Shown here: piece by piece, positions 15,412 to 24,355 of the stretch | Layout: each line of letters begins with the position of its first letter | Position numbering within the stretch: position 1 is the stretch's first letter | Assembly: GCF_900110575.1 (NCBI RefSeq) | Contig: NZ_FOEF01000039.1 | Coordinates: 1-34,862, forward strand | Direction: 5' to 3' | DNA length: 34,862 bases | From: Amycolatopsis saalfeldensis | GTDB lineage: Bacteria; Actinomycetota; Actinomycetes; Mycobacteriales; Pseudonocardiaceae | The notes under the pieces: model-generated | Databases searched by the model: none | Told to the model about the DNA's origin: nothing | Seen by the model: only the letters and a program-made list of their open reading frames with translations | Translations under genes and position numbers: made by a program

Positions 15412-16554
15412 CTACAGCTGTGCTGCACCCGGCCCCACCGGCAACTGGACCACCACCGTCAGACCGCCGCCCACCACCGGTTCGGCGACGACCGTGCCGC
15501 CGTGGGCCTGGACTGCCGCGCGGACGATGGAGAGGCCGAGGCCGGCGCCCGTGCGGGCGGTGCGGGCGACGCCGGCGCGGCGGAACGGTTCGAACAGCTC
15601 TGGCACCGCGCCCGGGTCCAGCAGGCCGCCCGAGGAGCGCACGCGCAGCAGCGACCACTGCGGGCCCGGCTGGGTCACGATCTCGAGCCAGCCGCCGTCG
15701 ACGTTGTGACGCACGGCGTTCTCCACCAGGTTGCCCGCGATCCGCTCCAGCAGGGCGGGATCGCCGTACGCCGGGGCGCCGGCGATGCTGAAGTCCGCGC
15801 GCAGGCTGCGCGCCGCGGCCTCCGAGCGCACCGCGGCCCAGGCCCGCTCGACGAGCACGGCGAGGTCCACCCGCTCACGCACCGCGAGGCCCGCGCCGTC
15901 GGTGCGGGCCAGCAGCAGCAACGAGTTCACCAGCTGCCCGGCGCGCTCGGTCGCGTCGCGGACCACCCCGCCCATGCGGCGCAGCTCGGCCTCGTCGGCC
16001 TGCTCGTCGGACAGCGTCACGTCCAATTCGGTGCGGATCACCGAAAGCGGGGTGCGCAGCTCGTGGCTGGCGTTCGCGACGAAGTGGCGCTGCGCGTCGA
16101 ACGCCGCCTGCAGCCGGTCGAGCATGTCGTCGAAGGTGCCGGCCAGCTCGGCCAGCTCGTCGCGCGAGCGGATGTCGCCGATCCGCTCCCCCATCGACTC
16201 CACCGACAGCCGCCGCGCGGTGCCGGTGATCTCGCGCAGCGGCGCCAGCACGCGGGAGGTGAACGTCCAGGCCAGGATCGCGGCCGCGGCCACCACGAAG
16301 CAGAACGCCAGCGAGCCGAACAGCAGCACCCGGTTCACCGCGTGGGCGCGCAGGTGCTGGGCGAGGGTGGAGGCGTCGACGTCGACGCCGTCCACGCGCA
16401 CGATCGTGCCGGGCGGCATGTGCGGCACGGCGTCCACCGCGTCGCCCACCAGCGACCACGCGAGCCACAGCAGCAGCAGGCCCGCCGCGGCCACCAGCAC
16501 GGTCGCCAGGATCGTGACCCGGGCCCGCAGGCTGCGCGTGCCGGGCAGGTTCAC
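15412..16554 (-). CDS. sensor histidine kinase
   Basis: A 380-residue membrane sensor kinase. Two membrane helices (about residues 12-35 and 75-97) flank a short extracytoplasmic loop of about 40 residues. A HAMP linker follows (FTSRVLAPLREITGTARRL). The phospho-acceptor His is in FVANASHELRTPLSVIRTELD, the N box is ERIAGNLVENAVRHN and the G box is TGAGLGLSIVRAAVQAHGG. The GTG start at 16554 overlaps the stop of the response-regulator gene (GTGA), so the two are translationally coupled. The signal is unknown; the small sensor loop argues for sensing in or at the membrane. Confidence 0.92.
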   Translation of the reverse strand: MNLPGTRSLRARVTILATVLVAAAGLLLLWLAWSLVGDAVDAVPHMPPGTIVRVDGVDVDASTLAQHLRAHAVNRVLLFGSLAFCFVVAAAAILAWTFTSRVLAPLREITGTARRLSVESMGERIGDIRSRDELAELAGTFDDMLDRLQAAFDAQRHFVANASHELRTPLSVIRTELDVTLSDEQADEAELRRMGGVVRDATERAGQLVNSLLLLARTDGAGLAVRERVDLAVLVERAWAAVRSEAAARSLRADFSIAGAPAYGDPALLERIAGNLVENAVRHNVDGGWLEIVTQPGPQWSLLRVRSSGGLLDPGAVPELFEPFRRAGVARTARTGAGLGLSIVRAAVQAHGGTVVAEPVVGGGLTVVVQLPVGPGAAQL

Positions 16555-17228
16555 TCGGCGCCGGCCGCCGGATCCGGCACGCGGTACCCCGAGCCGACCA
16601 CGGTCTCGATGATGCCCGGCTCGCCCAGCTTCTTCCGCAGGGTCATCACGGTGACCCGCACGGTCGTGGTGAACGGGTCGGCGTTCTCGTCCCACACCCG
16701 CTCCAGCAGCTCCTCGCTGCTGACCACCGAGCCGGCCGCGGACAGCAGCACCTCGAGCACGCCGAACTCCTTGCGGGTCAGCTCGACCGGCCCGGCGGCG
16801 CGGCGCACGGTGCGCTTGGCCGGGTCGAGCTCGACGTCGGCCGCGGTCAGCAGCGGCGGTGCCGCCGGGGTCGCGCGGCGGCCGAGCGCGCGCACCCGCG
16901 CCACCAGCTCGGGGAACGCGAACGGCTTCGCGAGGTAATCGTCGGCGCCGAGGGACAGCCCGTCCACCCGGTCGGAGACGGAGCTGCTCGCGGTGAGCAT
17001 GAGCACCCGCGTCAGCTCGCCGGACGCGACGATCTCGCGGCACAGCTCGTCACCGGACATCCCGGGCAGGTCGCGGTCGAGCAGGATCACGTCGTACCGC
17101 GTGACGGACGACTTCTCGTGCCCGTCGTCGCCGGTCAGCGCGACGTCCACCGCCATGCCCTCACGGCGCAGCCCGCGGGCGATCGCATCGGCCAAGGGCT
17201 CTTCGTCTTCGACTACCAGAATACGCAC
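16551..17228 (-). CDS. OmpR-family response regulator
   Basis: A 225-residue regulator partnered with the downstream kinase. The receiver domain (1-115) has the acidic pair in ILVVEDEEPLADA, phospho-acceptor Asp in DVILLDRDLPGMSG and the conserved Lys in DDYLAKPFAFPEL. The winged-helix domain (about 128-222) includes VELTRKEFGVLEVLL, TTVRVTVMTLRKKLG and IETVVGSGYRVP. GTG 17228 gives the normal N-terminus (VRILVVEDEE). Tandem CCTGAGAG-type repeats lie just upstream and suggest autoregulation. It overlaps the kinase gene by 4 bases. Confidence 0.93.
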   Translation of the reverse strand: MRILVVEDEEPLADAIARGLRREGMAVDVALTGDDGHEKSSVTRYDVILLDRDLPGMSGDELCREIVASGELTRVLMLTASSSVSDRVDGLSLGADDYLAKPFAFPELVARVRALGRRATPAAPPLLTAADVELDPAKRTVRRAAGPVELTRKEFGVLEVLLSAAGSVVSSEELLERVWDENADPFTTTVRVTVMTLRKKLGEPGIIETVVGSGYRVPDPAAGAE

Positions 17229-17249
17229 GACACCACAATCCCACAGTTT

Positions 17250-17276
17250 CCTGAGAGCGCCTGAGAGACCTGAATG
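17250..17276 (-). promoter_or_regulatory. direct-repeat boxes upstream of the response regulator
   Basis: CCTGAGAG occurs at 17250-17257 and 17260-17267, followed by the degenerate copy CCTGAATG at 17269-17276. On the coding strand of the regulator this reads CTCTCAGG in tandem with a period of about 10 bases, one helical turn. OmpR-family regulators bind such tandem repeats. The site lies 22-48 bases upstream of the GTG start, in the gap before the PucR gene end. Confidence 0.55.
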
Positions 17277-17281
17277 GACAC

Positions 17282-18766
17282 TCAGCTCCAGCGCAGCGCG
17301 AACCACAGCCGCATCCGGGTTTCGGGGTCGGCGAGGTCGGCGCCCAGCACCCGCTCGGCCTGCCCGATCCGGTGCCGGACGCTGTTGCGGTGCACGCCGA
17401 GCTCGGCCGCGGTGCGGTCCCAGCCGCCGTGGTGGGCGAGCCAGGCACGCAGGGTCGGGACCAGCTGACGATCGTGCGCGCGGTCCAGTTCGCGCAGCGG
17501 GGCCAGCATTCGCGCGGCGAACGCGCCGGCGGCGTCCGGGGCGACGAGCGCGTCGAAGTCCGGCGTGTCCGCCACCACCGGGCGTTCCAGCGCCCGCGCC
17601 CGGGCGAGCAGCAGCTCGGCCTCCGCGACGGCGCCGGGCAGCAGCGAGGCGTCGGTGACGGGCGACCCGGCGACGGCGAGCCAGCCGTGCTCGCGCAGCC
17701 CGTCGAGGTCCGCGGGCTCGGTGCCCGCGATCGCGAGGAACCGCGGCCCCGGCCGCACCTGCACCAGCGGGGTGTCGAGCCGCGCGCGCAGCCAGTCGTG
17801 CCGCCGGGCCGGCTCGTCCGGGCCACGCCGGTAGGCCACGCCCGTGATGAGCCGGCATTGCCCGCCGCCCACCAGCTTCGCCAGCGCCTCCGCGCCGTCC
17901 TGGCCGAGCAGCAGGCCGGTGGCCGCCGCGCCCAGCTCCGCGGTGTCCGAGCCGGCCCGGCCGACCAGCCCGAGCAGCGCCGCGCCGACGGCGAGGATCG
18001 CGCGGTCGCCGCCGTCGAACCGCCGCCGCCGGCCCAGCACGAACAGGTTCGCGGCAGTGGCCTGCGGGTACACCGGCTGCGCGACGACGTACGTGCCGTC
18101 CGGCAGCTCCGTGGTCGCGCTGCGGATGCCGCTGCCCGCGCGCACGGTCTCGAGCAGCTCGCGGACCTCCGGCGGCAACGGCTGGGGCGCGTTGTGCCCG
18201 GCGACCAGCACGTCGGCCGCGGCGACCAGCGCCGCCCAGCCCTGCAGCCGTTCGCCCAGCGCCGTCACCAGCTCGCCCAGGCCGCCGCTCGCCGCGCGCG
18301 TCAGCGCCTCACGCGCGACCGCCACCCGCCGTCGCTCGCGCTGGCCCGCTTCGGCGAGCGCGACGGCCACCGCGCGGCTGATCGCGAGGAACGGCGTCCG
18401 CGGCGGCACCACCAGCAGCGGCAGCCCGTACCGCGCGCACGCCGCGCGCAACGGCTCCGGCAGAGTCTCGTACATCGTTGGTGTGAGGCCGAAACCGAGC
18501 GCCGTCACGCCCGCGTCGCGCAGCCGCCGGACGTACCGGTCGGCCTGCGGCGGCAGGTTCACCCCCGCGGTGAGCACCAGCTCGGCGCCGAGCAGGTACG
18601 GCGCGGGGTCGTCCAGCTCGCTGACGTGCGCCCACCGCACCGGCGCGTCGAGCGCGCCCGGCCGCAGCGTCTCGGGGACGACGTCGAGTCCCAGCTCCGG
18701 GTTGCCGACGACGGCCCGTAACGGGACATTCACCTCAGCGGTCGACAGATCGAGGTTTTGGGTCAT
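17282..18766 (-). CDS. PucR-family transcriptional regulator
   Basis: A 494-residue regulator. The N-terminal PucR sensor domain (about residues 15-130) includes ELGLDVVPETLRPGALD, the WAHVSELDDPAPYLLGAELVLT-type motif and YGLPLLVVPP. The C-terminal helix-turn-helix (about 435-490) reads WDRTAAELGVHRNSVRHRIGQ. PucR-type proteins control purine, allantoin or amino-nitrogen catabolism. This one is divergent from the symporter/ureohydrolase operon with about 100 bases between starts, so that operon is the likely target. ATG 18766 was chosen, with AGGA upstream; an in-frame ATG at 18802 would add 12 residues and run closer to the divergent gene. Confidence 0.9.
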   Translation of the reverse strand: MTQNLDLSTAEVNVPLRAVVGNPELGLDVVPETLRPGALDAPVRWAHVSELDDPAPYLLGAELVLTAGVNLPPQADRYVRRLRDAGVTALGFGLTPTMYETLPEPLRAACARYGLPLLVVPPRTPFLAISRAVAVALAEAGQRERRRVAVAREALTRAASGGLGELVTALGERLQGWAALVAAADVLVAGHNAPQPLPPEVRELLETVRAGSGIRSATTELPDGTYVVAQPVYPQATAANLFVLGRRRRFDGGDRAILAVGAALLGLVGRAGSDTAELGAAATGLLLGQDGAEALAKLVGGGQCRLITGVAYRRGPDEPARRHDWLRARLDTPLVQVRPGPRFLAIAGTEPADLDGLREHGWLAVAGSPVTDASLLPGAVAEAELLLARARALERPVVADTPDFDALVAPDAAGAFAARMLAPLRELDRAHDRQLVPTLRAWLAHHGGWDRTAAELGVHRNSVRHRIGQAERVLGADLADPETRMRLWFALRWS

Positions 18767-18870
18767 TTCATCCTGACCTTCGAGGATTCCTGGACAGATC
18801 ATCCCATGCCGGAGGGGTGGCGGGCGAACCTACGGTGACCGGAACACCGGCCGAGGACGAGGAGGACACC

Positions 18871-20313
18871 GTGGGCGGCGACTACGCGGTGATCGCGCTG
18901 TACATCGCGGGCATGATCGGCGTCGGCTGGATCGGCCTGAAGCTGGCGAAGACCAAGTCCGACTACCTGGTGGCCGGACGGCGGCTGGGCTGGTTCATGT
19001 ACTCCGGCACGATGTCGGCCGTGGTGCTCGGCGGCGCGTCCACCGTCGGCGGCGTGAAGCTCGGCTACACCTACGGCATCTCCGGCGCGTGGCTGGTGAT
19101 CGCCATCGGCGCCGGCATCCTGGTGCTGCACGCGGTGTTCGCGCGACGGCTGGTGAAGCTGCGCGTGTACACCGTCGGCGAGATGCTCGACCTGCGCTAC
19201 GGCGGCCGCACCAGCGCCGTTTCCGGCGTGGTGATGTGGGGCTACACGCTGATGCTCACGGTCACCTCGACGCTGGCGTTCGCCTCGATCTTCAAGGTGC
19301 TGTTCTCGATCCCGAGCTGGGCGGGCATCGCCATCGGCGGTTCGATCGTGGTGCTCTACTCGGTGCTGGGCGGCATGTGGTCGATCACGCTCACCGACAT
19401 CGCGCAGTTCGTGATCAAGACCATCGGCATCCTGTTCGTGCTGCTGCCGATCGCGATCACGTCCGCGGGCGGCTTCGACGGCATGGCGGCCAAGCTCGAC
19501 GCGACCTACTTCGAGTTCGGCGCCATCGGCGGGCAGACGATCTTCACCTACTTCCTCATCTACACCTTCGGCCTGCTCATCGGCCAGGACATCTGGCAGC
19601 GCGTGTTCACCGCGCGCACGCCGAAGGTGGCCACCGGCGGCGGCATCATCTCGGGCGTCTACTGCCTGGTCTACGGCGTCGCCGGCGCGCTCATCGGCAC
19701 CGCGGCGAAGGTGCTGTACCCGGAAATCGGGAGCGCGCAGGACGCCTTCGCCACCATCGCCGAGCGGCTGCTGCCCACCGGCGTCCGCGGGCTGGTGCTG
19801 GCCGCCGCGCTGTCCGCGCTGATGTCCACCTCCAGCGGCGCGCTGATCGCCTGCGCCACCACCACGACGTCCGACCTGCTGCGCAAGGTCGGGCTGAAGG
19901 CGGGCGACGTGCTGCGCAACCGGATCACCACGCTGGTGCTCGGCATCCTCGCGATCGGCATCGCGATGATAGTGGACGACGTGGTGAACGCCCTCACCAT
20001 CGCCTACGACATCCTCGTCGGCGGCCTGCTGGTGGCGATCCTCGGCGCACTGTTCTGGCCGCGCGGCACCCGACAGGGCGCGTACGCGTCGATGGTCGCC
20101 GGGACCGTTTCCGTCGTGGCGTTCATGATCATCGACGGGGTCGCCGCCAACAGCCCGATCTACTGGGGCCTCGGCGCGAGCCTGGTCGTGTACGTCGGCG
20201 TGAGCCTCGCGACGCCGCGCACCCCCGAAAGCATCCTGTCGGTCTGGACGCGGCGCCTGAACGGTTCCGCGGTCGCCGAAGAGGAGAAGGCGGCCGCGGC
20301 CGTCGAAGCCTGA
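18871..20313 (+). CDS. sodium:solute symporter family transporter (SSS)
   Basis: A 480-residue inner-membrane transporter of the SSS/SLC5 family with about 13 hydrophobic segments. Recognisable family segments are SDYLVAGRRLGWFM, GGASTVGGVKLGYTYG, YSVLGGMWSITLTDIAQF and LSALMSTSSGALIACAT. GTG 18871 was chosen because GAGGAGG precedes it by five bases; GTG 18817 in the same frame would add a hydrophilic 18-residue leader. A TACGGT -10-like sequence is at 18831-18836. It is the first gene of the operon and is followed after 47 bases by the ureohydrolase. Uptake of arginine-derived or other guanidino/amine compounds is inferred from the neighbours only. Confidence 0.88.
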   Translation: MGGDYAVIALYIAGMIGVGWIGLKLAKTKSDYLVAGRRLGWFMYSGTMSAVVLGGASTVGGVKLGYTYGISGAWLVIAIGAGILVLHAVFARRLVKLRVYTVGEMLDLRYGGRTSAVSGVVMWGYTLMLTVTSTLAFASIFKVLFSIPSWAGIAIGGSIVVLYSVLGGMWSITLTDIAQFVIKTIGILFVLLPIAITSAGGFDGMAAKLDATYFEFGAIGGQTIFTYFLIYTFGLLIGQDIWQRVFTARTPKVATGGGIISGVYCLVYGVAGALIGTAAKVLYPEIGSAQDAFATIAERLLPTGVRGLVLAAALSALMSTSSGALIACATTTTSDLLRKVGLKAGDVLRNRITTLVLGILAIGIAMIVDDVVNALTIAYDILVGGLLVAILGALFWPRGTRQGAYASMVAGTVSVVAFMIIDGVAANSPIYWGLGASLVVYVGVSLATPRTPESILSVWTRRLNGSAVAEEEKAAAAVEA

Positions 20314-20360
20314 AACCCCACGACAGCACCAGGAATCACCAGAATCAGGAGTACCCCGCA

Positions 20361-21314
20361 GTGACTGACCAGCCCCCGATCGGACCGCTCGACTCGTCGC
20401 GGGTCCCCCGCTTCGCCGGGTTCGCCACCTTCGCGCGGCTGCCGCGGATCGACGAGGTGGAGCACGCGGACGTCGCCGTGGTCGGCGTGCCGTTCGACTC
20501 CGGGGTTTCCTACCGGCCGGGCGCCCGCTTCGGCCCGGCGGCCGTGCGCGAGGCGAGCCGGCTGCTCCGGCCGTACCACCCGGCGCTCGACGTCTCCCCC
20601 TTCGCCGAGAAGCAGGTGGTGGACGCGGGCGACATCGCGGTGAACCCGTTCCACGTCGGTGAGGCCATCGAGACGCTGCAGCAGGAAGCCGAGTCGCTGA
20701 CGGCGGACGGCACCCGGCTGGTGACCGTCGGCGGCGACCACACGATCGCCCTGCCGCTGCTGCGCGCGGCCGCGAAGAAGCACGGACCCGTTGCGCTGCT
20801 TCACTTCGACGCGCACCTCGACACCTGGGACACCTACTTCGGCGAGCCCTACACCCACGGGACGCCGTTCCGCCGCGCCGCCGAAGAGGGCATCCTCGAC
20901 ACGAGCGCGCTGTCGCACGTCGGCACGCGCGGGCCGCTGTACGGCAAGCGAGACCTCGAAGAGGACCGCCGGCTCGGCTTCGGCATCGTCACCTCCGGCG
21001 ACGTGATGCGCCGCGGCGTCGACGAGACGGTCGACGCCCTGCGCCAGCGGATCGGCGACCGGCCGCTGTACGTCTCGGTGGACATCGACGTGCTCGACCC
21101 CGCGCACGCGCCCGGCACCGGCACGCCCGAGGCGGGCGGCCTGACCAGCCGTGAGCTGCTGGAGATCCTGCGCGGGCTGCGCGAGCTGAACCTGATCGGC
21201 GCCGACGTGGTCGAGCTGGCCCCGGCCTACGACCACGCCGACATCACCGCCGTCGCGGCCTCGCACGTGGCCTACGACCTGGTCAGCCTGCTGGCGTTGA
21301 GGAAGGGCGAATGA
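20361..21314 (+). CDS. ureohydrolase: agmatinase / guanidinobutyrase family
   Basis: A 317-residue manganese-dependent ureohydrolase that releases urea from a guanidino substrate. The binuclear metal ligands are all present: His127 (GGDHTIALP), Asp150, His152 and Asp154 (HFDAHLDTWD), and Asp241 and Asp243 (VSVDIDVLDPAHAPGTGTPE). GTG 20361 has AGGAG nine bases upstream. The stop overlaps the ATG of the TPP-dependent enzyme (ATGA). By sequence style it could be agmatinase (speB) or 4-guanidinobutyrase (gbuA). The adjoining TPP-dependent decarboxylase and aldehyde dehydrogenase favour guanidinobutyrase, giving GABA plus urea, but sequence alone does not settle the substrate. Confidence 0.92.
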   Translation: MTDQPPIGPLDSSRVPRFAGFATFARLPRIDEVEHADVAVVGVPFDSGVSYRPGARFGPAAVREASRLLRPYHPALDVSPFAEKQVVDAGDIAVNPFHVGEAIETLQQEAESLTADGTRLVTVGGDHTIALPLLRAAAKKHGPVALLHFDAHLDTWDTYFGEPYTHGTPFRRAAEEGILDTSALSHVGTRGPLYGKRDLEEDRRLGFGIVTSGDVMRRGVDETVDALRQRIGDRPLYVSVDIDVLDPAHAPGTGTPEAGGLTSRELLEILRGLRELNLIGADVVELAPAYDHADITAVAASHVAYDLVSLLALRKGE

Positions 21315-22954
21315 CCCGCATCGGTGGTGACGTCGTCGTCGAGACGCTGCGCGCGCTCGGCGCGGACACGGTGTTCGGCCTGCCCGGGCAGCACGCGCTG
21401 GGCCTGTTCGAGGCGCTGCGGCGGGCGGACGACGTGCGGGTGGTCAGCTCGCGAGTGGAGAACAACCTGGCCTTCGCCGCGGACGGGCACGCCCGCGCGC
21501 GGCTCGCGGCCGACCCCGACGGCCCGGTGCCGGTGACGCCGATGGTCGTCTCCACCGGCCCCGGCGCGCTGCTCACTTTGGCTTCGCTGCAGGAATCCCG
21601 CGCGGCTTCCGTGCCGGTGCTGGGGATCTCCAGCCAGATCCCGGTCGCCGGGCTCGGCGGCGGGCGGCACGGCTACCTGCACGAGCTGCCCGATCAGCAG
21701 GCGAGCTTCCGCGACGTGGTGAAGTCCGTGCACGTGGTCCGCGCGGTCAGCCAGATCCCGACGGCGCTGCGCGAGGCCTGGGTGTCGGCGGCGACCGCGC
21801 CGTACGGGCCGGTGTGGGTCGAGATCCCGCAGGACGTGTTGCTGCAGCCGGTTTCGCTGCCGGCGCTGACGTCCGTGACCGCCGCGCCGGTGCCGCTGGA
21901 GCCGTTGCCCGAGCTGGTGGACGAGGCGGCGAAACTGCTGGCCGAGGCGAAGAACCCGGTGATCCTCGCCGGTGGTGGCGCGCTGCGCTCCGGCGCGCAG
22001 GCCGAGCTGAAGGCGCTGGCGGAAGCGTTGCGCGCGCCGGTGGTGTCGACGTTCGGCGGCAAGGGCGTTTTCCCCTGGGACCACGAGCTGTCCGCGCGAT
22101 CGTGGCTGGAGGACTGGCACACCACGGAGTTCCTCGCCGCCGCCGACGTGCTGCTGGTGCTGGGCTCCGGCCTCGGCGAGCTGTCCAGCAACTACCGCGG
22201 GTTCGCCCCGCGCGGGCGGCTGGTGCAGGTCGAGGCCGACCTGGGCAAGCTGGAGTCGAACTACCCCGCGCTCGGCCTGCACGCCGACGTCCGGCTCACC
22301 GTCGGGGCGCTGCTGGAGCAGGTGCCGATACGGCGTTCCGACGGCCGGGCCGAGGCCGCGGTCCAGGAGCTGCTGGCCAAGGTCGAGTCGCGTTTGGACA
22401 GCCAGCCGCTGACGGCCGAGCGCAAGCTGGTCGACGACATCCGCGCGGCGCTGCCGCCGGGCACGCAGACGTTCTGGGACATGACGATCGCCGCGTACTG
22501 GGCGTGGTCGGTGTGGAACCCGGACGGCGCGCCGATCCACACCGCGCAGGGCGCCGGCGGCCTGGGTTACGGCCTGCCGGGTGCGCTCGGCGCCGCGGCC
22601 GCCGGGATCCCCGCGCTGGGCGTCTCCGGCGACGGCGGCGCGATGTACGGGCTCGCGGAGCTGGCCACCGCCGTGCAGCACGGCCTCGACGTCACCTGGC
22701 TCGTGGTCGACGACGGCGGTTACGGCATCCTGCGCGAGTACCTGACCGACACGTTCGGCCGGACCACCGCGACCGAGCTGCCCCGGCCGGACTTCGTCGC
22801 GCTGGCGGAGTCCTTCGGCGTGCCCGCGCGGTTGTCCTCATTGGACACCGTGGGCGCGGACCTGGCTTCGGCACTGCAGACCCCGGGCCCGTCCGTGGTC
22901 GTGCTTCCGGCCGTGCTGAAGATGTTCGCCCCGACCCACCTGGAGCAGCGGTGA
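21311..22954 (+). CDS. TPP-dependent enzyme, probable 5-guanidino-2-oxopentanoate decarboxylase (AruI-like)
   Basis: A 547-residue thiamine-pyrophosphate enzyme with the three-domain plan of the acetolactate synthase/decarboxylase group. The activating Glu is Glu50 (SRVENNLAFAADGHAR). The C-terminal TPP/Mg site begins GDGGAMYGLAELATAVQ and ends DDGGYGILREYL, where DD replaces the more common NN. Between a ureohydrolase and an aldehyde dehydrogenase, the best fit is a decarboxylase for 2-ketoarginine, which yields 4-guanidinobutyraldehyde as AruI does in Pseudomonas. It is not expected to be a true acetolactate synthase because no regulatory subunit or branched-chain gene is near. Start and stop overlap both neighbours by 4 bases, so translation is coupled. 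Confidence 0.8.
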   Translation: MTRIGGDVVVETLRALGADTVFGLPGQHALGLFEALRRADDVRVVSSRVENNLAFAADGHARARLAADPDGPVPVTPMVVSTGPGALLTLASLQESRAASVPVLGISSQIPVAGLGGGRHGYLHELPDQQASFRDVVKSVHVVRAVSQIPTALREAWVSAATAPYGPVWVEIPQDVLLQPVSLPALTSVTAAPVPLEPLPELVDEAAKLLAEAKNPVILAGGGALRSGAQAELKALAEALRAPVVSTFGGKGVFPWDHELSARSWLEDWHTTEFLAAADVLLVLGSGLGELSSNYRGFAPRGRLVQVEADLGKLESNYPALGLHADVRLTVGALLEQVPIRRSDGRAEAAVQELLAKVESRLDSQPLTAERKLVDDIRAALPPGTQTFWDMTIAAYWAWSVWNPDGAPIHTAQGAGGLGYGLPGALGAAAAGIPALGVSGDGGAMYGLAELATAVQHGLDVTWLVVDDGGYGILREYLTDTFGRTTATELPRPDFVALAESFGVPARLSSLDTVGADLASALQTPGPSVVVLPAVLKMFAPTHLEQR

Positions 22955-24348
22955 CCCACGTCCTCAACTTCGTCGACGGTGCTTCCGCGGCGGCCGGCGG
23001 ATCCCTCGAGCTGACCGATCCGGCCACCGGCACGGTCTTCGGCACCAGCGTCTGCTCCGGACCGTCCGAAGTGGACGCGGCGATGACGGCCGCGGCCCGC
23101 GCGTTCGAGACCTGGCGCCGCAGCACCCCGGCGCAGCGCCAGCACGCGCTGCTGAAGATCGCCGACGCGGTGGAGGCCCGCGCCGAGGAGTTCGCCGATG
23201 CGGAAGTCCGCGAGACCGGCAAGATCCGCGCCGTCGTGCTGGACGAGGAGATCCCGGAAAGCGTGAGCGCGCTGCGGTTCTTCGCCGGCGCCGCCCGGCA
23301 GCTGGAGGGGACGGCCGCGGGCGAGTACGCGCCCGGCCACACCTCGGTGATCCGCCGCGAGCCGGTCGGCGTGTGCGCGCAGATCGCGCCGTGGAACTAC
23401 CCGCTGATGATGGGCGTCTGGAAGATCGCGCCGGCGCTGGCCGCCGGGAACACCGTGGTGCTCAAGCCCGCCGAGACGACCCCGTCCACGGCCGTGCTGC
23501 TCGCCCGGGTGGCCGCGGAATTCCTGCCCGCGGGCGTGTTCAACGTGCTGTGCGGCGACCGGGAAACCGGCCGCGCGCTCGTCGCGCACCCGAGCACCGA
23601 GCTGGTCTCCATCACCGGCTCGACGCGCGCCGGGATCGACGTGGCGACCGTCGCGGCGGCCGACCTCAAGCGGACGCACCTGGAACTCGGCGGCAACGCT
23701 CCCCTGCTGGTCTTCGGCGACGTCGACCTGGCCGAAACGGCGGCGGACGTCTTCGGCGCCGCGTCGTACAACGCCGGCCAGGACTGCACCGCGGGCAGCC
23801 GGGTGCTGGTGCACGAGAGCGTGCACGACGAGTTCGTCACCGAGCTGGTCAAGGCGGCCGCCGCGGTCCGCCCCGGGGTGGGCTACGGCCCGCTGAACAG
23901 CCGCGCGCAGCTCGACCGGGTGCTCGGCCTGATCGACCGGCTGCCCGCCCACGCGCGGGTCGAGACCGGCGGCACCGCGCCCGGGCCCGGCTTCCACTTC
24001 GCGCCGACGGTGGTCTCCGGGCTGCGCCAGGACGACGAGATCGTGCAGGAGGAGGTCTTCGCGCCGGTGGTCACCGTGCAGCCGTTCGCCGACGAGGAGC
24101 ACGCGGTGGAGCTGGCGAACGGCGTGCCGTACGGGCTGGCCTCCTCGGTCTGGACGCACGACCTCGGCCGCGCCGCCCGGCTTTCGCGCGACCTGGACTT
24201 CGGCTGCGTCTGGGTGAACACCCACGGCCCGCTGGTGGCGGAGATGCCGCACGGCGGCTTCGGCCATTCCGGCCACGGCAAGGATCTCTCGGCCTACGCC
24301 TTCGCCGAGTACACCCGCGTCAAGCATGTGATGACCCGCTTCGAGTGA
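22951..24348 (+). CDS. aldehyde dehydrogenase (guanidino/aminobutyraldehyde type)
   Basis: A 465-residue NAD(P)-dependent aldehyde dehydrogenase. Cofactor and catalytic motifs are intact: APWNYPLMMGVWKIAPALAAGN, Glu245 (LELGGNAP), Cys279 (GQDCTAGSR) and EEVFAPVVTVQPF. The GQDCTA context resembles the aminobutyraldehyde dehydrogenase (PatD) and KauB-like groups. The likely role is oxidation of 4-guanidinobutyraldehyde from the upstream decarboxylase to 4-guanidinobutyrate, the substrate of the ureohydrolase. GTG 22951 overlaps the upstream stop (GTGA). The permease gene follows after 7 bases. Confidence 0.9.
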   Translation: MTHVLNFVDGASAAAGGSLELTDPATGTVFGTSVCSGPSEVDAAMTAAARAFETWRRSTPAQRQHALLKIADAVEARAEEFADAEVRETGKIRAVVLDEEIPESVSALRFFAGAARQLEGTAAGEYAPGHTSVIRREPVGVCAQIAPWNYPLMMGVWKIAPALAAGNTVVLKPAETTPSTAVLLARVAAEFLPAGVFNVLCGDRETGRALVAHPSTELVSITGSTRAGIDVATVAAADLKRTHLELGGNAPLLVFGDVDLAETAADVFGAASYNAGQDCTAGSRVLVHESVHDEFVTELVKAAAAVRPGVGYGPLNSRAQLDRVLGLIDRLPAHARVETGGTAPGPGFHFAPTVVSGLRQDDEIVQEEVFAPVVTVQPFADEEHAVELANGVPYGLASSVWTHDLGRAARLSRDLDFGCVWVNTHGPLVAEMPHGGFGHSGHGKDLSAYAFAEYTRVKHVMTRFE

Positions 24349-24355
24349 GGAGCCG

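Noticed and set aside
21311..22954. Acetolactate synthase (ilvB) assignment for the TPP enzyme
   Set aside because: No ilvN or other branched-chain gene nearby; the ureohydrolase and aldehyde dehydrogenase partners point to 2-ketoarginine decarboxylation.
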